A model generated the notes under the pieces. It did no database searches. It had not been told where the DNA came from and worked only from the letters and a program-made list of their open reading frames with translations. From Bacillus sp. 1NLA3E (GTDB lineage: Bacteria; Bacillota; Bacilli; Bacillales; Cytobacillaceae), in contig NC_021171.1 of the NCBI RefSeq assembly GCF_000242895.2, positions 4,622,001 through 4,686,000 on the forward strand: a stretch of DNA of 64,000 nt, given 5' to 3'. Of the stretch, positions 39,980 through 49,388 are shown piece by piece. Made by a program: the position numbers and the translations under genes. Position 1 is the stretch's first letter. Each line of letters opens with the position of its first letter.

Positions 39980-40969
39980 ATGTCGCTTATTATTAATTGG
40001 CTAGAAAGCCTATCTATTGATTTGCATATTACTGAGCGTTGTTCGCTTGAGATCAGTCCAAAATCAACCTGCACCGCTTGTATCGATCATTGTGAGTCTG
40101 AAGCTCTATCTTTACAGAAAAACAAAATTATCATTGATTCTAGCAAATGCCATACTTGTGGTAAATGTATCATCGCCTGTCCCATTTCAGCTATTTCTGG
40201 AACAATGCCAAACCGTAAAGTGAAGAATGGCTTGCTTTTCTATGAAGCACATTACTGCCCATCGGTGAAGGAATTGCTCACCTATCGTAAAAGAGGAATA
40301 AGAGAGATTGCTGTTCCAAATGGATGGCAGGATGATGATTGGGAAAAAGCAGTAACTGAGGTAAATGGCATTTTGACAGAGATTGGTTTATCTCCATTCT
40401 GTTTCCAGCAGGCGGAGGAAATCAAGGATCCAGGTATGACGAGACGGGAATTATTTCTTTCCGCTCGAACAAAGGGGCAATCTTTAGCAAAGGAATTCGC
40501 CCCTGCTTCCTGGCGTCATAATCCAAAAACCTGGTCGCTTCCCGACTATTATCCCGATATCCAATTCTATCAAGTAGAATTGGATCAGGAGAAGTGTTCG
40601 CTTTGTAAGGGTTGTTTTTCTCTCTGCTCTCAAGGAGCGCTAAGCCTTTCGGAATCAGAATTTTTTATTGATAATCAAAAGTGTACCAATTGTTCCATTT
40701 GTGCTGATGCTTGTCCTGAGGGTGCGATTTTGATTAGAGAAGCATTGAAGGTCAAGTCAGAATCACGTTTTCCCATCTTCGAGGCTACATGCAAACGTTG
40801 CAAACAAAGTTATTTGTCGTTTGCTGATCAGTCTGACGATGATGCAGTGTCAGCTCGTTTGCTGGACCGGCACGAAATTCGGCCAGTTTCGGATGACCAT
40901 GTTCATAATACGGGTTCAGGGCTTTGCCACGTTTGCTCCAACATGGGGAACGACTGGCTTATGCCATGA
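39980..40969 (+). CDS. Polyferredoxin-like protein of the reductase operon
   Basis: 329-aa cysteine-rich protein. Three clear ferredoxin-type sets: C57-C60-C63-C67, C206-C209-C212-C216 and C235-C238-C241-C245. An N-terminal set (C21, C31, C34, C38) is less regular. A C-terminal pair C271-x2-C274 and C316-x2-C319 looks like a zinc/rubredoxin knuckle. A twin-Arg-like MTRRELFL occurs internally at about 153-160, which is odd. No membrane helix. It takes the place in the operon where a DmsC/NrfD anchor would be expected, so it may hand electrons to the reductase. Function unproven. Confidence 0.8.
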   Translation: MSLIINWLESLSIDLHITERCSLEISPKSTCTACIDHCESEALSLQKNKIIIDSSKCHTCGKCIIACPISAISGTMPNRKVKNGLLFYEAHYCPSVKELLTYRKRGIREIAVPNGWQDDDWEKAVTEVNGILTEIGLSPFCFQQAEEIKDPGMTRRELFLSARTKGQSLAKEFAPASWRHNPKTWSLPDYYPDIQFYQVELDQEKCSLCKGCFSLCSQGALSLSESEFFIDNQKCTNCSICADACPEGAILIREALKVKSESRFPIFEATCKRCKQSYLSFADQSDDDAVSARLLDRHEIRPVSDDHVHNTGSGLCHVCSNMGNDWLMP

Positions 40970-40975
40970 AGAGAA

Positions 40976-41008
40976 AGACAGCCGAGGTATCCTCAGGCTG
41001 TCTTTTTT
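40976..41008 (+). terminator. Intrinsic terminator of the reductase operon
   Basis: AGACAGCC..GAGG and CCTC..GGCTGTCT form an almost continuous stem with a short loop, followed by TTTTTT on the plus strand. Confidence 0.9.
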
Positions 41009-41456
41009 AGGTTCGATCTTGAAGTACTCTTACCTCAATTTTGTACCGCGGCAGCGCTTTGACCAGGAGAGCATGGACAATGGCTTCGGCATCAATTCTT
41101 TGTTCGTTTGTCATCATGCCTTTTTTATAAACAGTAACCCACATTACATTTCCATTCACCCAAACCGATTCTGATTGATACTCTGTCGTTTGATTTATGA
41201 CATCGCGGGCTTTATCGACGTCACTGCGGATACTGTTCCGTCCCCCATCCGTGTTTAAAAGGTTTGGGTTTTGATCACTCATTGTTTGTCCGCGGGTCTC
41301 ATTTGTGGTGTCAATATTGTTGGCGCGGCGATTTGACATTAGTTGTGTTCCGTTTTTATCTTCATTACTACTGAATGCATTGTCTGCATTAGACTTTGCT
41401 GTGCATCCAGATGTGATGGTTAGCATTAATAGGATAGTTAATATTGATTTTTTCAT
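41007..41456 (-). CDS. YhcN/YlaJ-family (sporulation-type) lipoprotein
   Basis: 149-aa lipoprotein: signal peptide with lipobox ITSGC (Cys at about residue 18), a polar Asn/Asp-rich linker, then the YhcN/YlaJ domain (DVDKARDVINQTTEYQSESV, ending EVRVLQDRT). Members are found in spores and the forespore membrane. The ATG at 41454-41456 has GGGAGG 8 nt upstream; a GTG one codon earlier is less well placed. It converges on the reductase operon terminator. Confidence 0.85.
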   Translation of the reverse strand: MKKSILTILLMLTITSGCTAKSNADNAFSSNEDKNGTQLMSNRRANNIDTTNETRGQTMSDQNPNLLNTDGGRNSIRSDVDKARDVINQTTEYQSESVWVNGNVMWVTVYKKGMMTNEQRIDAEAIVHALLVKALPRYKIEVRVLQDRT

Positions 41457-41568
41457 CACACATACCTCCCACTTTTATTATGTCCAGAGACATGGAGGAT
41501 GTGGTAAGGCAAATTTTAGTGGGTATGGGGGAATCGGGGAACTTTTTCTCCACAATAATCGGTACAGA

Positions 41569-41602
41569 AAAACGCTCAGAGGAAAAATGCTCTGAGCGTT
41601 AC
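41569..41602 (-). terminator. Intrinsic terminator (minus), probably once downstream of tdk
   Basis: AACGCTCAGAG and CTCTGAGCGTT form an 11-bp stem with an 8-nt loop, followed on the minus strand by TTTTTC. The IS element now lies between it and tdk. Confidence 0.7.
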
Positions 41603-41730
41603 TATTTTATTAAATTATTCAACAAAAGACCGCTTTATTTGAATAAAAGTGGATGTAGACTAGAAGACGGACACGTAGAATTGGTCATTTGTTATAATGA
41701 CAATTATATATAAAAGAGGACGTGTCTTTA

Positions 41731-42018
41731 GTGGGGAAACATTTTGATAACGAATATAAAATGCAAATAGCTCAACTAGTAGTGGATGAGGGCAAAAAGG
41801 CTACTCAGCTGGCAAGGGATCTAGATATTCCTATTGGAACAATTAGAAACTGGATACAAGTTTATAAGAGTAAAAAGAATGAAGGTTTTGTAGGTAGTGG
41901 AAACTTATCGCCTGATGTGAAGGCAGTTAAAGATCTTGAAAAGCAAATTAAGGATCTTCAGGAGGAAAACGCAATCTTAAAAAAGGCTATGCACATTTTC
42001 ACGAAAAGCCCGATGTAA
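41731..42018 (+). CDS. IS3-family transposase OrfA (helix-turn-helix)
   Basis: 95-aa DNA-binding part of the transposase: GKHFDNEYKMQIAQLVVDEG, a helix-turn-helix (TQLARDLDIPIGTIRNWIQ) and a leucine-zipper-like C-terminus (LEKQIKDLQEENAILKKAM). The GTG at 41731 has AGAGGA 10 nt upstream; an earlier GTG at 41722 is too close. The slippery heptamer A-AAA-AAG (41979-41985) near its end, with GGAGG 13 nt before, should allow -1 frameshifting into orfB. Confidence 0.92.
   Translation: MGKHFDNEYKMQIAQLVVDEGKKATQLARDLDIPIGTIRNWIQVYKSKKNEGFVGSGNLSPDVKAVKDLEKQIKDLQEENAILKKAMHIFTKSPM
41979..41985 (+). other. Programmed -1 frameshift site of the IS
   Basis: A_AAA_AAG in the orfA frame (codons AAA at 41980 and AAG at 41983). 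A Shine-Dalgarno-like GGAGG at 41961-41965 could stimulate slippage, as in dnaX and IS911. After a -1 shift the frame reads GYAHFHEKPD and then runs open into orfB. Confidence 0.8.
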
Positions 42019-42059
42019 TTTATGAGTTTATTAAGAATCACCAGCACGAGTTTCGTGTA

Positions 42060-42890
42060 GTGAAGATGTGCAGTGTTTTTGGTGTTTCTAAAAGTGGGTA
42101 TTATGATTGGCTCAAACGAGACGAAAGCGAGCAGAGGATGGCCCGTAAAAGACTTACTGAGGAAATCAAAAATATATACTATAAATCTAAGAAGCGATAC
42201 GGAAGCATTAAAATTACACGAGAACTACGTAAGACAGGATTTTCTGTATCAGAACGCCACGTTCAGAGGATCATGACAGAGGAAGGAATGAAATCCATAA
42301 CAGCTCAGAAGTTCAAAGCTACGACCAATTCAGACCATGATAAGCATATTTATCCAAACCTTCTTGAACAAAACTTTAAGACATCTGGACCAGGAGTGGC
42401 GTGGGTATCTGATATCACCTACATTTGGACACGCCAAGGATGGTTATATTTGGCCAGCGTTATGGATCTTTATTCACGAAAAATCATCGGGTTTTCTATG
42501 AGCAGTCGTATGACCAAGGAACTGGTAATACAAGCGCTGGAACGAGCTGTGAGGCACCAGCCTCCTAAAAAAGGTCTGATCCACCATTCGGATCGGGGTA
42601 GCCAGTATGCATCTAAAGAGTATACAAAGATATTAAAAGACGCTGAAATACAAATAAGCATGAGTGGAAAAGGCAACTGTTATGACAATGCTTGCATTGA
42701 GTCATTCCACAGCGTAATTAAAAAAGAGCTCATATTTCACAAGGACTACAAAACGCGTAAGGAAGCAAAGAGCAGTATATTCGATTACATCCTGAGTTTT
42801 TATAATTCATGGCGAATCCACTCCACTTTGGATTATTCCACGCCAAATGAATTTGAAAAAGCCTATTATTTAAAAAACGAAGCTGCTTGA
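42060..42890 (+). CDS. IS3-family transposase OrfB (DDE integrase core)
   Basis: Catalytic part, 276 aa from its own ATG, normally made as an OrfAB fusion. The HTH_21 region (KRYGSIKITRELRK) is followed by the rve core with the DDE triad: Asp in VWVSDITYIW, Asp in HHSDRGSQY and Glu in IESFHSVIKKEL. C-terminal YNSWRIHSTLDYSTPNEFE is typical. The frame is -1 relative to orfA and open from the slip site. Confidence 0.94.
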   Translation: MKMCSVFGVSKSGYYDWLKRDESEQRMARKRLTEEIKNIYYKSKKRYGSIKITRELRKTGFSVSERHVQRIMTEEGMKSITAQKFKATTNSDHDKHIYPNLLEQNFKTSGPGVAWVSDITYIWTRQGWLYLASVMDLYSRKIIGFSMSSRMTKELVIQALERAVRHQPPKKGLIHHSDRGSQYASKEYTKILKDAEIQISMSGKGNCYDNACIESFHSVIKKELIFHKDYKTRKEAKSSIFDYILSFYNSWRIHSTLDYSTPNEFEKAYYLKNEAA

Positions 42891-42903
42891 TTCTAATAAT
42901 TCC

Positions 42904-42951
42904 CCTCTCTGCTTTGTGACAAATCTGAAAGATTGTCACAAGGTGGAGAGG
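42904..42951 (+). other. Stem-loop near the right end of the IS
   Basis: CCTCTC..TTGTGACAA pairs with TTGTCACAA..GGAGAGG around a ~10-nt loop, in the non-coding part after orfB. It may block transcription entering or leaving the element. Confidence 0.6.
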
Positions 42952-43102
42952 CCACCAAGCGGTAGCGCGGTAGAGGTTCCAAAAAGAAAAAAGCTAATAT
43001 TTATGTCCGTTTTCTTGACGGAGGTCCAAAAGTCATCTAATTTCTGGATTCCAACTAGATTTCAGGGATAAACGTATGATTTTTGATGGTATTTTGTCGA
43101 AA

Positions 43103-43292
43103 TTCGAGATATACACTCGACTTTTCGAGATATATGCTCGACTTTTCGAGATTTATGCTCGACTTTTCGAGATTTATGCTCGACTTTTCGAGATTTATGC
43201 TCGACTTTCGAGGTGATATGCTCGACTTTTCAAGATATATGCTCGACTTTCGAGATATATGCTCAACTTTCGAAGATATATGCTTCCCTTTT
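43103..43292. repeat. 21-bp palindromic minisatellite downstream of tdk
   Basis: Nine units of 20-22 bp with the core TTCGAGATATATGCTCGACT start at 43103, 43124, 43145, 43166, 43187, 43207, 43229, 43249 and 43269. Neighbouring units form the inverted repeat CTCGA-cttt-TCGAG. The plus-strand frame 43083-43301 (MLDFSRF repeats) is a translation of this and not a gene. Confidence 0.9.
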
Positions 43293-43293
43293 T

Positions 43294-43914
43294 CTAGATG
43301 ACAGTTTCGGTTTCAGCTACGGGTTCATCATCCTCGCATTGACGAGGTACCTCGTGATGATGGCGACAGCGAGGCTCGTATGCTTCCGAAGCGCCCACTA
43401 GGATGACTGGATCGTGGTAAGAAGCCGGGTTTCCATTAATGAGACGTTGAGTTCGACTCGCTGGTGAACCGCAGACAGAACATACCGCCTGCAATTTGGT
43501 TACTTGCTCGGCAATCGACAACAATGCCGGCATTTGTCCAAAGGGTTCACCACGGAAGTCTTGATCTAAGCCCGCAGTGATAACACGATAACCACTATAA
43601 GCAAGGTTCTGAATTACGTTTACGATGTCCTTATCAAAAAATTGGACCTCATCAATCGCAATCACATCTACTTCCGCATCTATATATTGAAAAATATCGT
43701 TTGAGTGGGAAATCGGGATAGCAATAAATGAAGTACCATTATGAGAAACGACAGCCTCTTTGCTATATCGGTTATCGATTTTCGGCTTAAAGACGACAAT
43801 TTTTTGTTTGGCGAATTGCGATCTTCTGACGCGTCGAATCAATTCTTCCGATTTTCCGGAAAACATACTGCCACAAATGACTTCCACCCAACCGCTTTGC
43901 TTCATTACGTACAT
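43294..43914 (-). CDS. tdk: Thymidine kinase (type II)
   Basis: 206-aa salvage enzyme making dTMP. Walker A GSMFSGKS at 15-22, catalytic Glu88 in IDEVQFF, zinc ligands C144/C147 (CSVC) and C182/H185 (CRHHH), and the lasso-region [18 protein letters not shown]. Ribosome site AAGGAGAG. Downstream lies a minisatellite and then the IS. Confidence 0.96.
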   Translation of the reverse strand: MYVMKQSGWVEVICGSMFSGKSEELIRRVRRSQFAKQKIVVFKPKIDNRYSKEAVVSHNGTSFIAIPISHSNDIFQYIDAEVDVIAIDEVQFFDKDIVNVIQNLAYSGYRVITAGLDQDFRGEPFGQMPALLSIAEQVTKLQAVCSVCGSPASRTQRLINGNPASYHDPVILVGASEAYEPRCRHHHEVPRQCEDDEPVAETETVI

Positions 43915-43984
43915 GAACGGTCTCTCCTTCCACGCCCACTTATCATTATCATAAACAAATTTCTTTATTTTTATAAAAATAAAA

Positions 43985-44017
43985 AACAGGCAAGGAATAT
44001 AGTACTTCTTGCCTGCT
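43985..44017 (-). terminator. Intrinsic terminator of rpmE
   Basis: CAGGCAAG and CTTGCCTG pair around a ~13-nt loop; followed on the minus strand by TTTTTTATTTTT. Confidence 0.85.
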
Positions 44018-44033
44018 TTTGATCATTTATTAC

Positions 44034-44234
44034 TTACTTCATGCCGTATTTCTTGTTGAATCGGTCTACACGTCCGCCTACTTCAGCGAATTTTTGACGA
44101 CCAGTATAGAATGGATGGCATTCAGAACAAGTTTCAACTTTTAACTCATTTTTTACTGAGCCAGTTTCAAACGTGTTACCACAAGCACATTTCACCGTAA
44201 CTGTTTTGTAATTTGGATGAATTCCTGCTTTCAT
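44034..44234 (-). CDS. rpmE: 50S ribosomal protein L31 (zinc-binding type)
   Basis: 66-aa L31 with four zinc-binding cysteines in CACGNTF and [10 protein letters not shown]. The ATG at 44232-44234 has AAGGAG 9 nt upstream; a start three codons earlier overlaps that site. This is the C+ (zinc-containing) paralogue. Sits between rho and tdk as in B. subtilis. Confidence 0.97.
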   Translation of the reverse strand: MKAGIHPNYKTVTVKCACGNTFETGSVKNELKVETCSECHPFYTGRQKFAEVGGRVDRFNKKYGMK

Positions 44235-44416
44235 TCTTTTCATCTCCTTCCGCCCTGAATCTTTCGAAACAGAGTTATATGTTACGTGTTAGAACAAATA
44301 CCTAACTCCGTAAAATTCAAAAACACACTGAAATTATTATAACAAGCATGTTGCTGATTTGCAACCAAGGAATTTCAGCAAATCGGCCTTAACAACAGAC
44401 TGGTTATATTTACCGA

Positions 44417-45688
44417 TTACGAACGACCTGGTCTTGACTTTATTTCTTCCCCAAGAATGGCAAAGAAATCCTCGTTCGATTTCGTCTGTCTTAATTTTTT
44501 GATAAACTTTTCGGCAAAATCTGGTGAATCGGTCATTGACTTCCGGATTGCCCATAGTTTGTCCAATTGTTCCTTTGGAAGTAGGAGCTCTTCTTTCCGA
44601 GTTCCCGAACGGCGAATATCCAATGCTGGGAAAATTCTGCGCTCTGCCAATGAGCGGTCAAGATGCAGTTCCATATTCCCTGTCCCTTTAAATTCTTCAT
44701 AAATAACATCATCCATACGTGAACCAGTATCGACAAGCGCTGTTGCTAAAATCGTTAAGCTGCCACCCTCTTCAATATTTCGAGCTGCCCCAAAAAAACG
44801 TTTTGGACGGTGGAATGCAGCTGGGTCAATCCCTCCGGATAAAGTCCGGCCGCTTGGTGGAATAACCAAGTTATAGGCGCGGGCAAGACGCGTAAGACTA
44901 TCCATTAATATAATAACATCGCGTTTGTGCTCAACGAGTCTCATGGCACGTTCAAGCACAAGCTCAGCCACTTTAATATGGTTTTCTGGAACCTCGTCAA
45001 AGGTTGAACTAACAACATCACCAGCAACGGAGCGCTCGATATCGGTTACTTCCTCTGGGCGTTCATCGATTAATAACACGATGAGCTCGGCTTCTGGGTG
45101 ATTAGTAGTAATGCTATTGGCAATTTCTTTTAACAGCATGGTTTTTCCCGCTTTTGGAGGAGCTACAATCAAACCACGTTGACCGAAGCCTACTGGAGCC
45201 AGAATGTCCATGATCCTAGTTGATAAATGTTTTTGAGTTGTTTCCAAACGCATTAATCGATCCGGATAAAGAGGCGTTAAAGCTGGGAAGTGAACTCGTT
45301 CCTTAGCTGATTCAGGATTGTCACCATTAACGGCTTCAACATGTAACAAACCAAAATAACGTTCGCTTTCTTTTGGCGGACGAACTTTACCAGAAACTTT
45401 GTCCCCGTTTCTCAAGTCAAAGCGACGGATTTGTGAAGCAGAAATATAAATATCCTCCGAGCTTGGCGAGTAATTAATCGGCCTTAAAAAGCCAAAGCCC
45501 TCAGACTGAATGATTTCTAAAACGCCTTCCATAAAGAAATAGCCTTGTTGTTCTGCACGTACTTTTAATATAGCAAAAATTAGTTCTTTTTTTGTCAATT
45601 TACTGTAATACGAGACCTTCAACTCACGAGCTAACTCATAAAGTTCCTTCAGTTTCATACTCTCTAAACTCGAAATGGTTAATTCCAT
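44417..45688 (-). CDS. rho: Transcription termination factor Rho
   Basis: 423-aa hexameric RNA helicase. N-terminal Rho_N helix bundle ([11 protein letters not shown]), RNA-binding cold-shock-like domain ([20 protein letters not shown]), Walker [11 protein letters not shown] and Walker [17 protein letters not shown]. Very close to B. subtilis Rho. The ribosome site is weak (GTGG), which may reflect the low levels and autoregulation usual for rho. Confidence 0.97.
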   Translation of the reverse strand: MELTISSLESMKLKELYELARELKVSYYSKLTKKELIFAILKVRAEQQGYFFMEGVLEIIQSEGFGFLRPINYSPSSEDIYISASQIRRFDLRNGDKVSGKVRPPKESERYFGLLHVEAVNGDNPESAKERVHFPALTPLYPDRLMRLETTQKHLSTRIMDILAPVGFGQRGLIVAPPKAGKTMLLKEIANSITTNHPEAELIVLLIDERPEEVTDIERSVAGDVVSSTFDEVPENHIKVAELVLERAMRLVEHKRDVIILMDSLTRLARAYNLVIPPSGRTLSGGIDPAAFHRPKRFFGAARNIEEGGSLTILATALVDTGSRMDDVIYEEFKGTGNMELHLDRSLAERRIFPALDIRRSGTRKEELLLPKEQLDKLWAIRKSMTDSPDFAEKFIKKLRQTKSNEDFFAILGEEIKSRPGRS

Positions 45689-45992
45689 TATTACACCACA
45701 CTTTTAAGATTGGTCATTCTCCCCCATATAATGGTAAATAGTATTTTCAGAAGATATGGATGGAAAAAAAGATAAGATTTGTTTAATAGAAGGTTTCTAG
45801 AAGTATAAGAAGTGATAGTCAACTAAACGCAGATATCTTTTACAAAAGGAAAAACAATTAATATTTTACCCTTCTTTGCAAAAAATAATCAACATATTTT
45901 TCAAGGAAGGATCAAATCATAAGAGGTTATATAGAGACTCCCTTTGATTATTACAAAGGGAGCATGGTTTTAGACTATAAAAACTAAACTAA
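45689..45992. other. rho-glpX intergenic region
   Basis: No gene. It holds the rho leader and a hairpin CTCCCTTTG/CAAAGGGAG (45938-45962), 31 bp after glpX, with a poor T-tract, perhaps a weak terminator. Nothing else recognised. Confidence 0.5.
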
Positions 45993-46955
45993 TTAACCCA
46001 TAACCAAATTGGGTTTTTTAGTTAAATAGTGTTCTCCTTCAATAAAACGAACGGTTCCAGTTTTGGCACGCATGACAACTGAATGAGTTGATCCGTGAGT
46101 GCCTGTGTACTGAACACCACGAAGTAATTCGCCGTCAGTTACACCTGTCGCTGCAAAGATGGCATCGTCACCTTTAACTAGATCTTCCATAAGAAGAACT
46201 TTGTTTACTTCGATACCCATCTTATGACAACGTTCAATTTCTTCGTCGTTTGATGGAATAAGTTTTCCTTGAAGTTCTCCGCCAAGACATTTTAATGCAA
46301 CAGCAGCGATAACGCCCTCAGGTGCTCCGCCTGTTCCGAATAAAATATCGACGCCGGTATGTTCAAATGCTGTATTGATCGCAGCAGCAACATCACCGTC
46401 ATTAATCAATTTAATTCTTGCTCCCGCTTCACGAATCTGATCAATAATATGTTGATGACGTGGACGGTCTAATATGGTTGCAACGACATCGCAAACCTCT
46501 TTGTTTTTTGCTTTGGCAACAGCTTGGAGATTTTCCAAAACGGACGCATTGATGTCAATTTTCCCAACTGCCTCAGGTCCAACAGCAATTTTTTCCATGT
46601 ACATATCTGGTGCGTGGAGTAAATTACCTTTATCTGCAATAGCGATAACAGCTAGAGCATTCCAACCACCTGCAGCAACGATATTGGTTCCTTCTAATGG
46701 ATCAACAGCTACATCAACACCTGGACCATGTCCAGTTCCAAGCTTTTCCCCAATATAAAGCATTGGCGCTTCGTCCATTTCACCTTCACCAATAACGACT
46801 GTTCCCTGCATTGGAATTGAGTTAAATTCATTTCTCATGGCAGTAGTTGCTGCATCATCTGCTTCGTCTTTTTTTCCCCGGCCCATCCATCGTGCTGAAG
46901 CTAGTGCAGCAGCTTCTGTAACTCTAACTAGCTCCATTGTTAAACTTCTCTCCAT
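45993..46955 (-). CDS. glpX: Fructose-1,6-bisphosphatase class II
   Basis: 320-aa GlpX-type phosphatase for gluconeogenesis (YwjI position). Metal and phosphate motifs [15 protein letters not shown] and [11 protein letters not shown], plus [12 protein letters not shown]-like region at 160-170 ([13 protein letters not shown]). The ATG at 46953-46955 has GGAGG 10 nt upstream; an earlier frame start at 46973 overlaps that site. Between murA and rho. Confidence 0.94.
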   Translation of the reverse strand: MERSLTMELVRVTEAAALASARWMGRGKKDEADDAATTAMRNEFNSIPMQGTVVIGEGEMDEAPMLYIGEKLGTGHGPGVDVAVDPLEGTNIVAAGGWNALAVIAIADKGNLLHAPDMYMEKIAVGPEAVGKIDINASVLENLQAVAKAKNKEVCDVVATILDRPRHQHIIDQIREAGARIKLINDGDVAAAINTAFEHTGVDILFGTGGAPEGVIAAVALKCLGGELQGKLIPSNDEEIERCHKMGIEVNKVLLMEDLVKGDDAIFAATGVTDGELLRGVQYTGTHGSTHSVVMRAKTGTVRFIEGEHYLTKKPNLVMG

Positions 46956-47048
46956 CGGTTTCCCGCCTCCCAAATATCTCTGCTGTTTTGTCTCGGAAGT
47001 AATTTCTAACTATCTTTTAGTTTCCTATAGTCTTCTAAGGTGTCTGTC

Positions 47049-48335
47049 CTAAGTGTTTTTCAGTTGCTCTTGTTCTTCTTTTGTTAAGTCTTCACGCCAA
47101 ACAGTAGCGCCAAGACCTTGAAGCTTTTCGACCAAATGGCTGTAGCCACGGTCAATGTGTTCAAGTCCAGTTACTTCGGTAATTCCTTCAGCCATTAATC
47201 CGGCAATGACAAGGGCTGCTCCGGCACGAAGATCACTCGCCTTCACCTTAGCGCCTTGGAGTTGAACTGGTCCATGAATGATTGCCGAGCGTCCTTCGAC
47301 CTTAATGCCCGCATTCATTCTTCTCAGCTCGTCAATATGCTTAAAGCGAGCGCCATAGATCGTATCTGTTACAACGCTTGATCCTTCAGCTCTTGTTAAA
47401 AGTGAAGTAAACGGTTGCTGTAGATCGGTTGGAAAGCCTGGATAAACTAAGGTTTTAATGTCAACCGCTTTCAATTTATTCGGCGAACTGACAAACACTT
47501 GCTCATCACTTTCCTCGATATTTACACCCATTTCACGTAGCTTTGCAATAAGCGATTCCAGATGTTCAGGGATCACATTATCGATTAACAGACCGTCTCC
47601 TACAGCTGCGCCTAAAATTAAATAGGTACCTGCTTCAATTCGGTCAGGAATGATTGTATGTCGACAGCCATGCAGATTATCGACTCCATCAATTCGGATC
47701 ACATCTGTGCCAGCACCTTTGATTTTTGCTCCCATATTTGTTAATAGTGTCGCAACATCAATGATTTCTGGCTCTTTTGCCGCGTTTTCGATAGTGGTCC
47801 GACCTTTTGCCCTTACGGCAGCAAGCATAATATTGATCGTGGCACCAACGCTGACAACATCAAGATAAATACGAGCTCCAATAAGCTCGTCGGCACGCAA
47901 ATAAATAGCCCCCTGCTCATTGGTGACTTTAGCACCAAGGGCTTCAAAGCCTTTTATATGCTGATCAATCGGACGCGGACCAAGATGACAACCTCCTGGT
48001 AACCCAATGACCGCCTTTTTAAAGCGACCAAGCATTGCTCCCATTAAATAATAAGAGGCTCTTAGCTTTTTCACCTTTCCATTCGGCAAGGGCATGGAAA
48101 TCATTGAGGATGGATCTACTGTCATTTCATTGTTCGAAAAATCAACGGTACCGCCAATCTCTTCTAAAAGCCCCTTTAAAATTTGAACATCTGAAATATC
48201 TGGTAAACCTTCAATTGTCACAGGCGAATCTGCCAAGATGGTTGCCGGTATTAAGGCAACGGCACTATTTTTGGCACCGCTAATTCGTACTGTACCTTTT
48301 AGCGGATAACCGCCTGCAATCTTAAGCTTTTCCAT
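47049..48335 (-). CDS. murA: UDP-N-acetylglucosamine 1-carboxyvinyltransferase
   Basis: 428-aa enzyme for the first committed step of peptidoglycan synthesis and the fosfomycin target. Cys116 in [14 protein letters not shown] is the reactive cysteine. By position (between fsa and glpX) it corresponds to the second paralogue, called murAB/murZ in B. subtilis. The ATG at 48333-48335 has AAGGGAG 6 nt upstream; a frame from 48398 adds an unsupported extension. Confidence 0.95.
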   Translation of the reverse strand: MEKLKIAGGYPLKGTVRISGAKNSAVALIPATILADSPVTIEGLPDISDVQILKGLLEEIGGTVDFSNNEMTVDPSSMISMPLPNGKVKKLRASYYLMGAMLGRFKKAVIGLPGGCHLGPRPIDQHIKGFEALGAKVTNEQGAIYLRADELIGARIYLDVVSVGATINIMLAAVRAKGRTTIENAAKEPEIIDVATLLTNMGAKIKGAGTDVIRIDGVDNLHGCRHTIIPDRIEAGTYLILGAAVGDGLLIDNVIPEHLESLIAKLREMGVNIEESDEQVFVSSPNKLKAVDIKTLVYPGFPTDLQQPFTSLLTRAEGSSVVTDTIYGARFKHIDELRRMNAGIKVEGRSAIIHGPVQLQGAKVKASDLRAGAALVIAGLMAEGITEVTGLEHIDRGYSHLVEKLQGLGATVWREDLTKEEQEQLKNT

Positions 48336-48455
48336 TGTTGACTCCCTTCTAAGCCATAAAGTGAAGTTGGGTGACCCTAAAGACGTATCATCATTCAAAA
48401 GCTTGTCTTCTTTTTTTACAAAATAAGAAAGTCTAAGCTTGTGAATTTAGATGAA

Positions 48456-48500
48456 TGTCCGGTTCCAGCGCCTTAGAAACTACCGGCGCTTCCGCTTTTC
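48456..48500 (+). repeat. Repeat family A, internally deleted copy
   Basis: It keeps only the two ends, TTCCAGCGCC and GGCGCTTCCGCTTTTC, joined by TTAGAAACTACC. The ends pair as GGCGC/GCGCC, leaving a small hairpin. It lies in the 302-bp gap between murA and fsa, which holds no other feature. Confidence 0.65.
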
Positions 48501-48637
48501 TTTATGCCTATAATTCCAATATATATCTGAACCCAACACCTATTATACAGGTATCATTTTCCAATCGCAAAAGTCATTGCAAAAAAACACTAAAATTTTG
48601 CACACAAAAACATTCGTTTATCCTGAGAAACTGTATA

Positions 48638-49279
48638 TTAACGGCCATTCCAGTCTTTTAAAAATGCTTCAATTCCTTGATCAGTTAACGGATGTTTTGT
48701 TAATTGTAAAATGACCTTCAAAGGAACTGTTGCAATATGAGCCCCTCTTAAGGCAGCTTCCGTTACATGTTGTGGGTGACGAATGGAAGCAGCAATGATT
48801 TCAGTTTCTAGTCCATGAACCGCAAAAATTTCGGCAATGGTCGAAACTAATTCTAAACCGTCATGACCAATATCATCTAGGCGACCAAGAAATGGTGAAA
48901 CATATGTAGCACCCGCTCTTGCAGCAAGTAATGCTTGGTTTGCACTGAAAATAAGCGTAACATTCGTTTTGATTCCTGCTTGTGATAAAGCAAAGACTGC
49001 TTTTAAGCCGTCTGGAGTCATTGGGACTTTGACGGTAATGTTTGGTGCAAGCGCAGCAAGTTCTTTCCCTTCCTTAATCATTCCTTCTGCATCAAGGGCA
49101 ATCACTTCCGCACTAACAGATCCAGGTACTAACGCCGCAATTTCACGAATGCGATCATGGAACGAAACATTTTTTTCTTTTGCAACAAGGGAAGGGTTTG
49201 TAGTCACCCCTGATAAAATACCTAAGGAATAGGCCTCACGAATCTCATCTATATTAGCTGTATCAATAAAAAATTTCAT
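48638..49279 (-). CDS. fsa: Transaldolase / fructose-6-phosphate aldolase family
   Basis: 213-aa TIM-barrel enzyme of the small transaldolase group (YwjH). The Schiff-base Lys lies in NITVKVPMT, with GVTTNPSL near the N-terminus and [15 protein letters not shown] later. Short members can be transaldolase or fructose-6-phosphate aldolase; the sequence alone does not decide. The ATG at 49277-49279 follows GGGGGA by 7 nt. Confidence 0.9.
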   Translation of the reverse strand: MKFFIDTANIDEIREAYSLGILSGVTTNPSLVAKEKNVSFHDRIREIAALVPGSVSAEVIALDAEGMIKEGKELAALAPNITVKVPMTPDGLKAVFALSQAGIKTNVTLIFSANQALLAARAGATYVSPFLGRLDDIGHDGLELVSTIAEIFAVHGLETEIIAASIRHPQHVTEAALRGAHIATVPLKVILQLTKHPLTDQGIEAFLKDWNGR

Positions 49280-49388
49280 TTCTTTTTCCCCCAATCATAA
49301 TGGTCTAAACGAAATATTTTGTTTTTTTAAAATGAATTGAAACCGCCACTAATAAAGGGCGGTTTCAATATCTATCTATACAACAGAA

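Larger units (their letters stand above)
41646..43032 (+). mobile_element. Complete IS3-family insertion sequence with AAAG target duplication
   Basis: The element spans about 41650-43028 (1379 bp). Its ends TGGATGTAGACTAGAAGACGG (left) and, on the other strand, TGGACCTCCGTCAAGAAAACG (right) are imperfect inverted repeats that both run into ACGGACA. They are flanked by the direct repeat AAAG (41646-41649 and 43029-43032). It contains orfA and orfB in the -1 arrangement of IS3/IS150-like elements. Reading frames and slip site are intact, so it may be active. Confidence 0.88.

Noticed and set aside
43103-43292. CRISPR array
   Set aside because: Units are contiguous and near-identical with no unique spacers, and no cas genes are nearby.
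43083-43301. Plus-strand MLDFSRF-repeat peptide
   Set aside because: It arises from the 21-bp minisatellite (7-residue period) and lacks a ribosome site.
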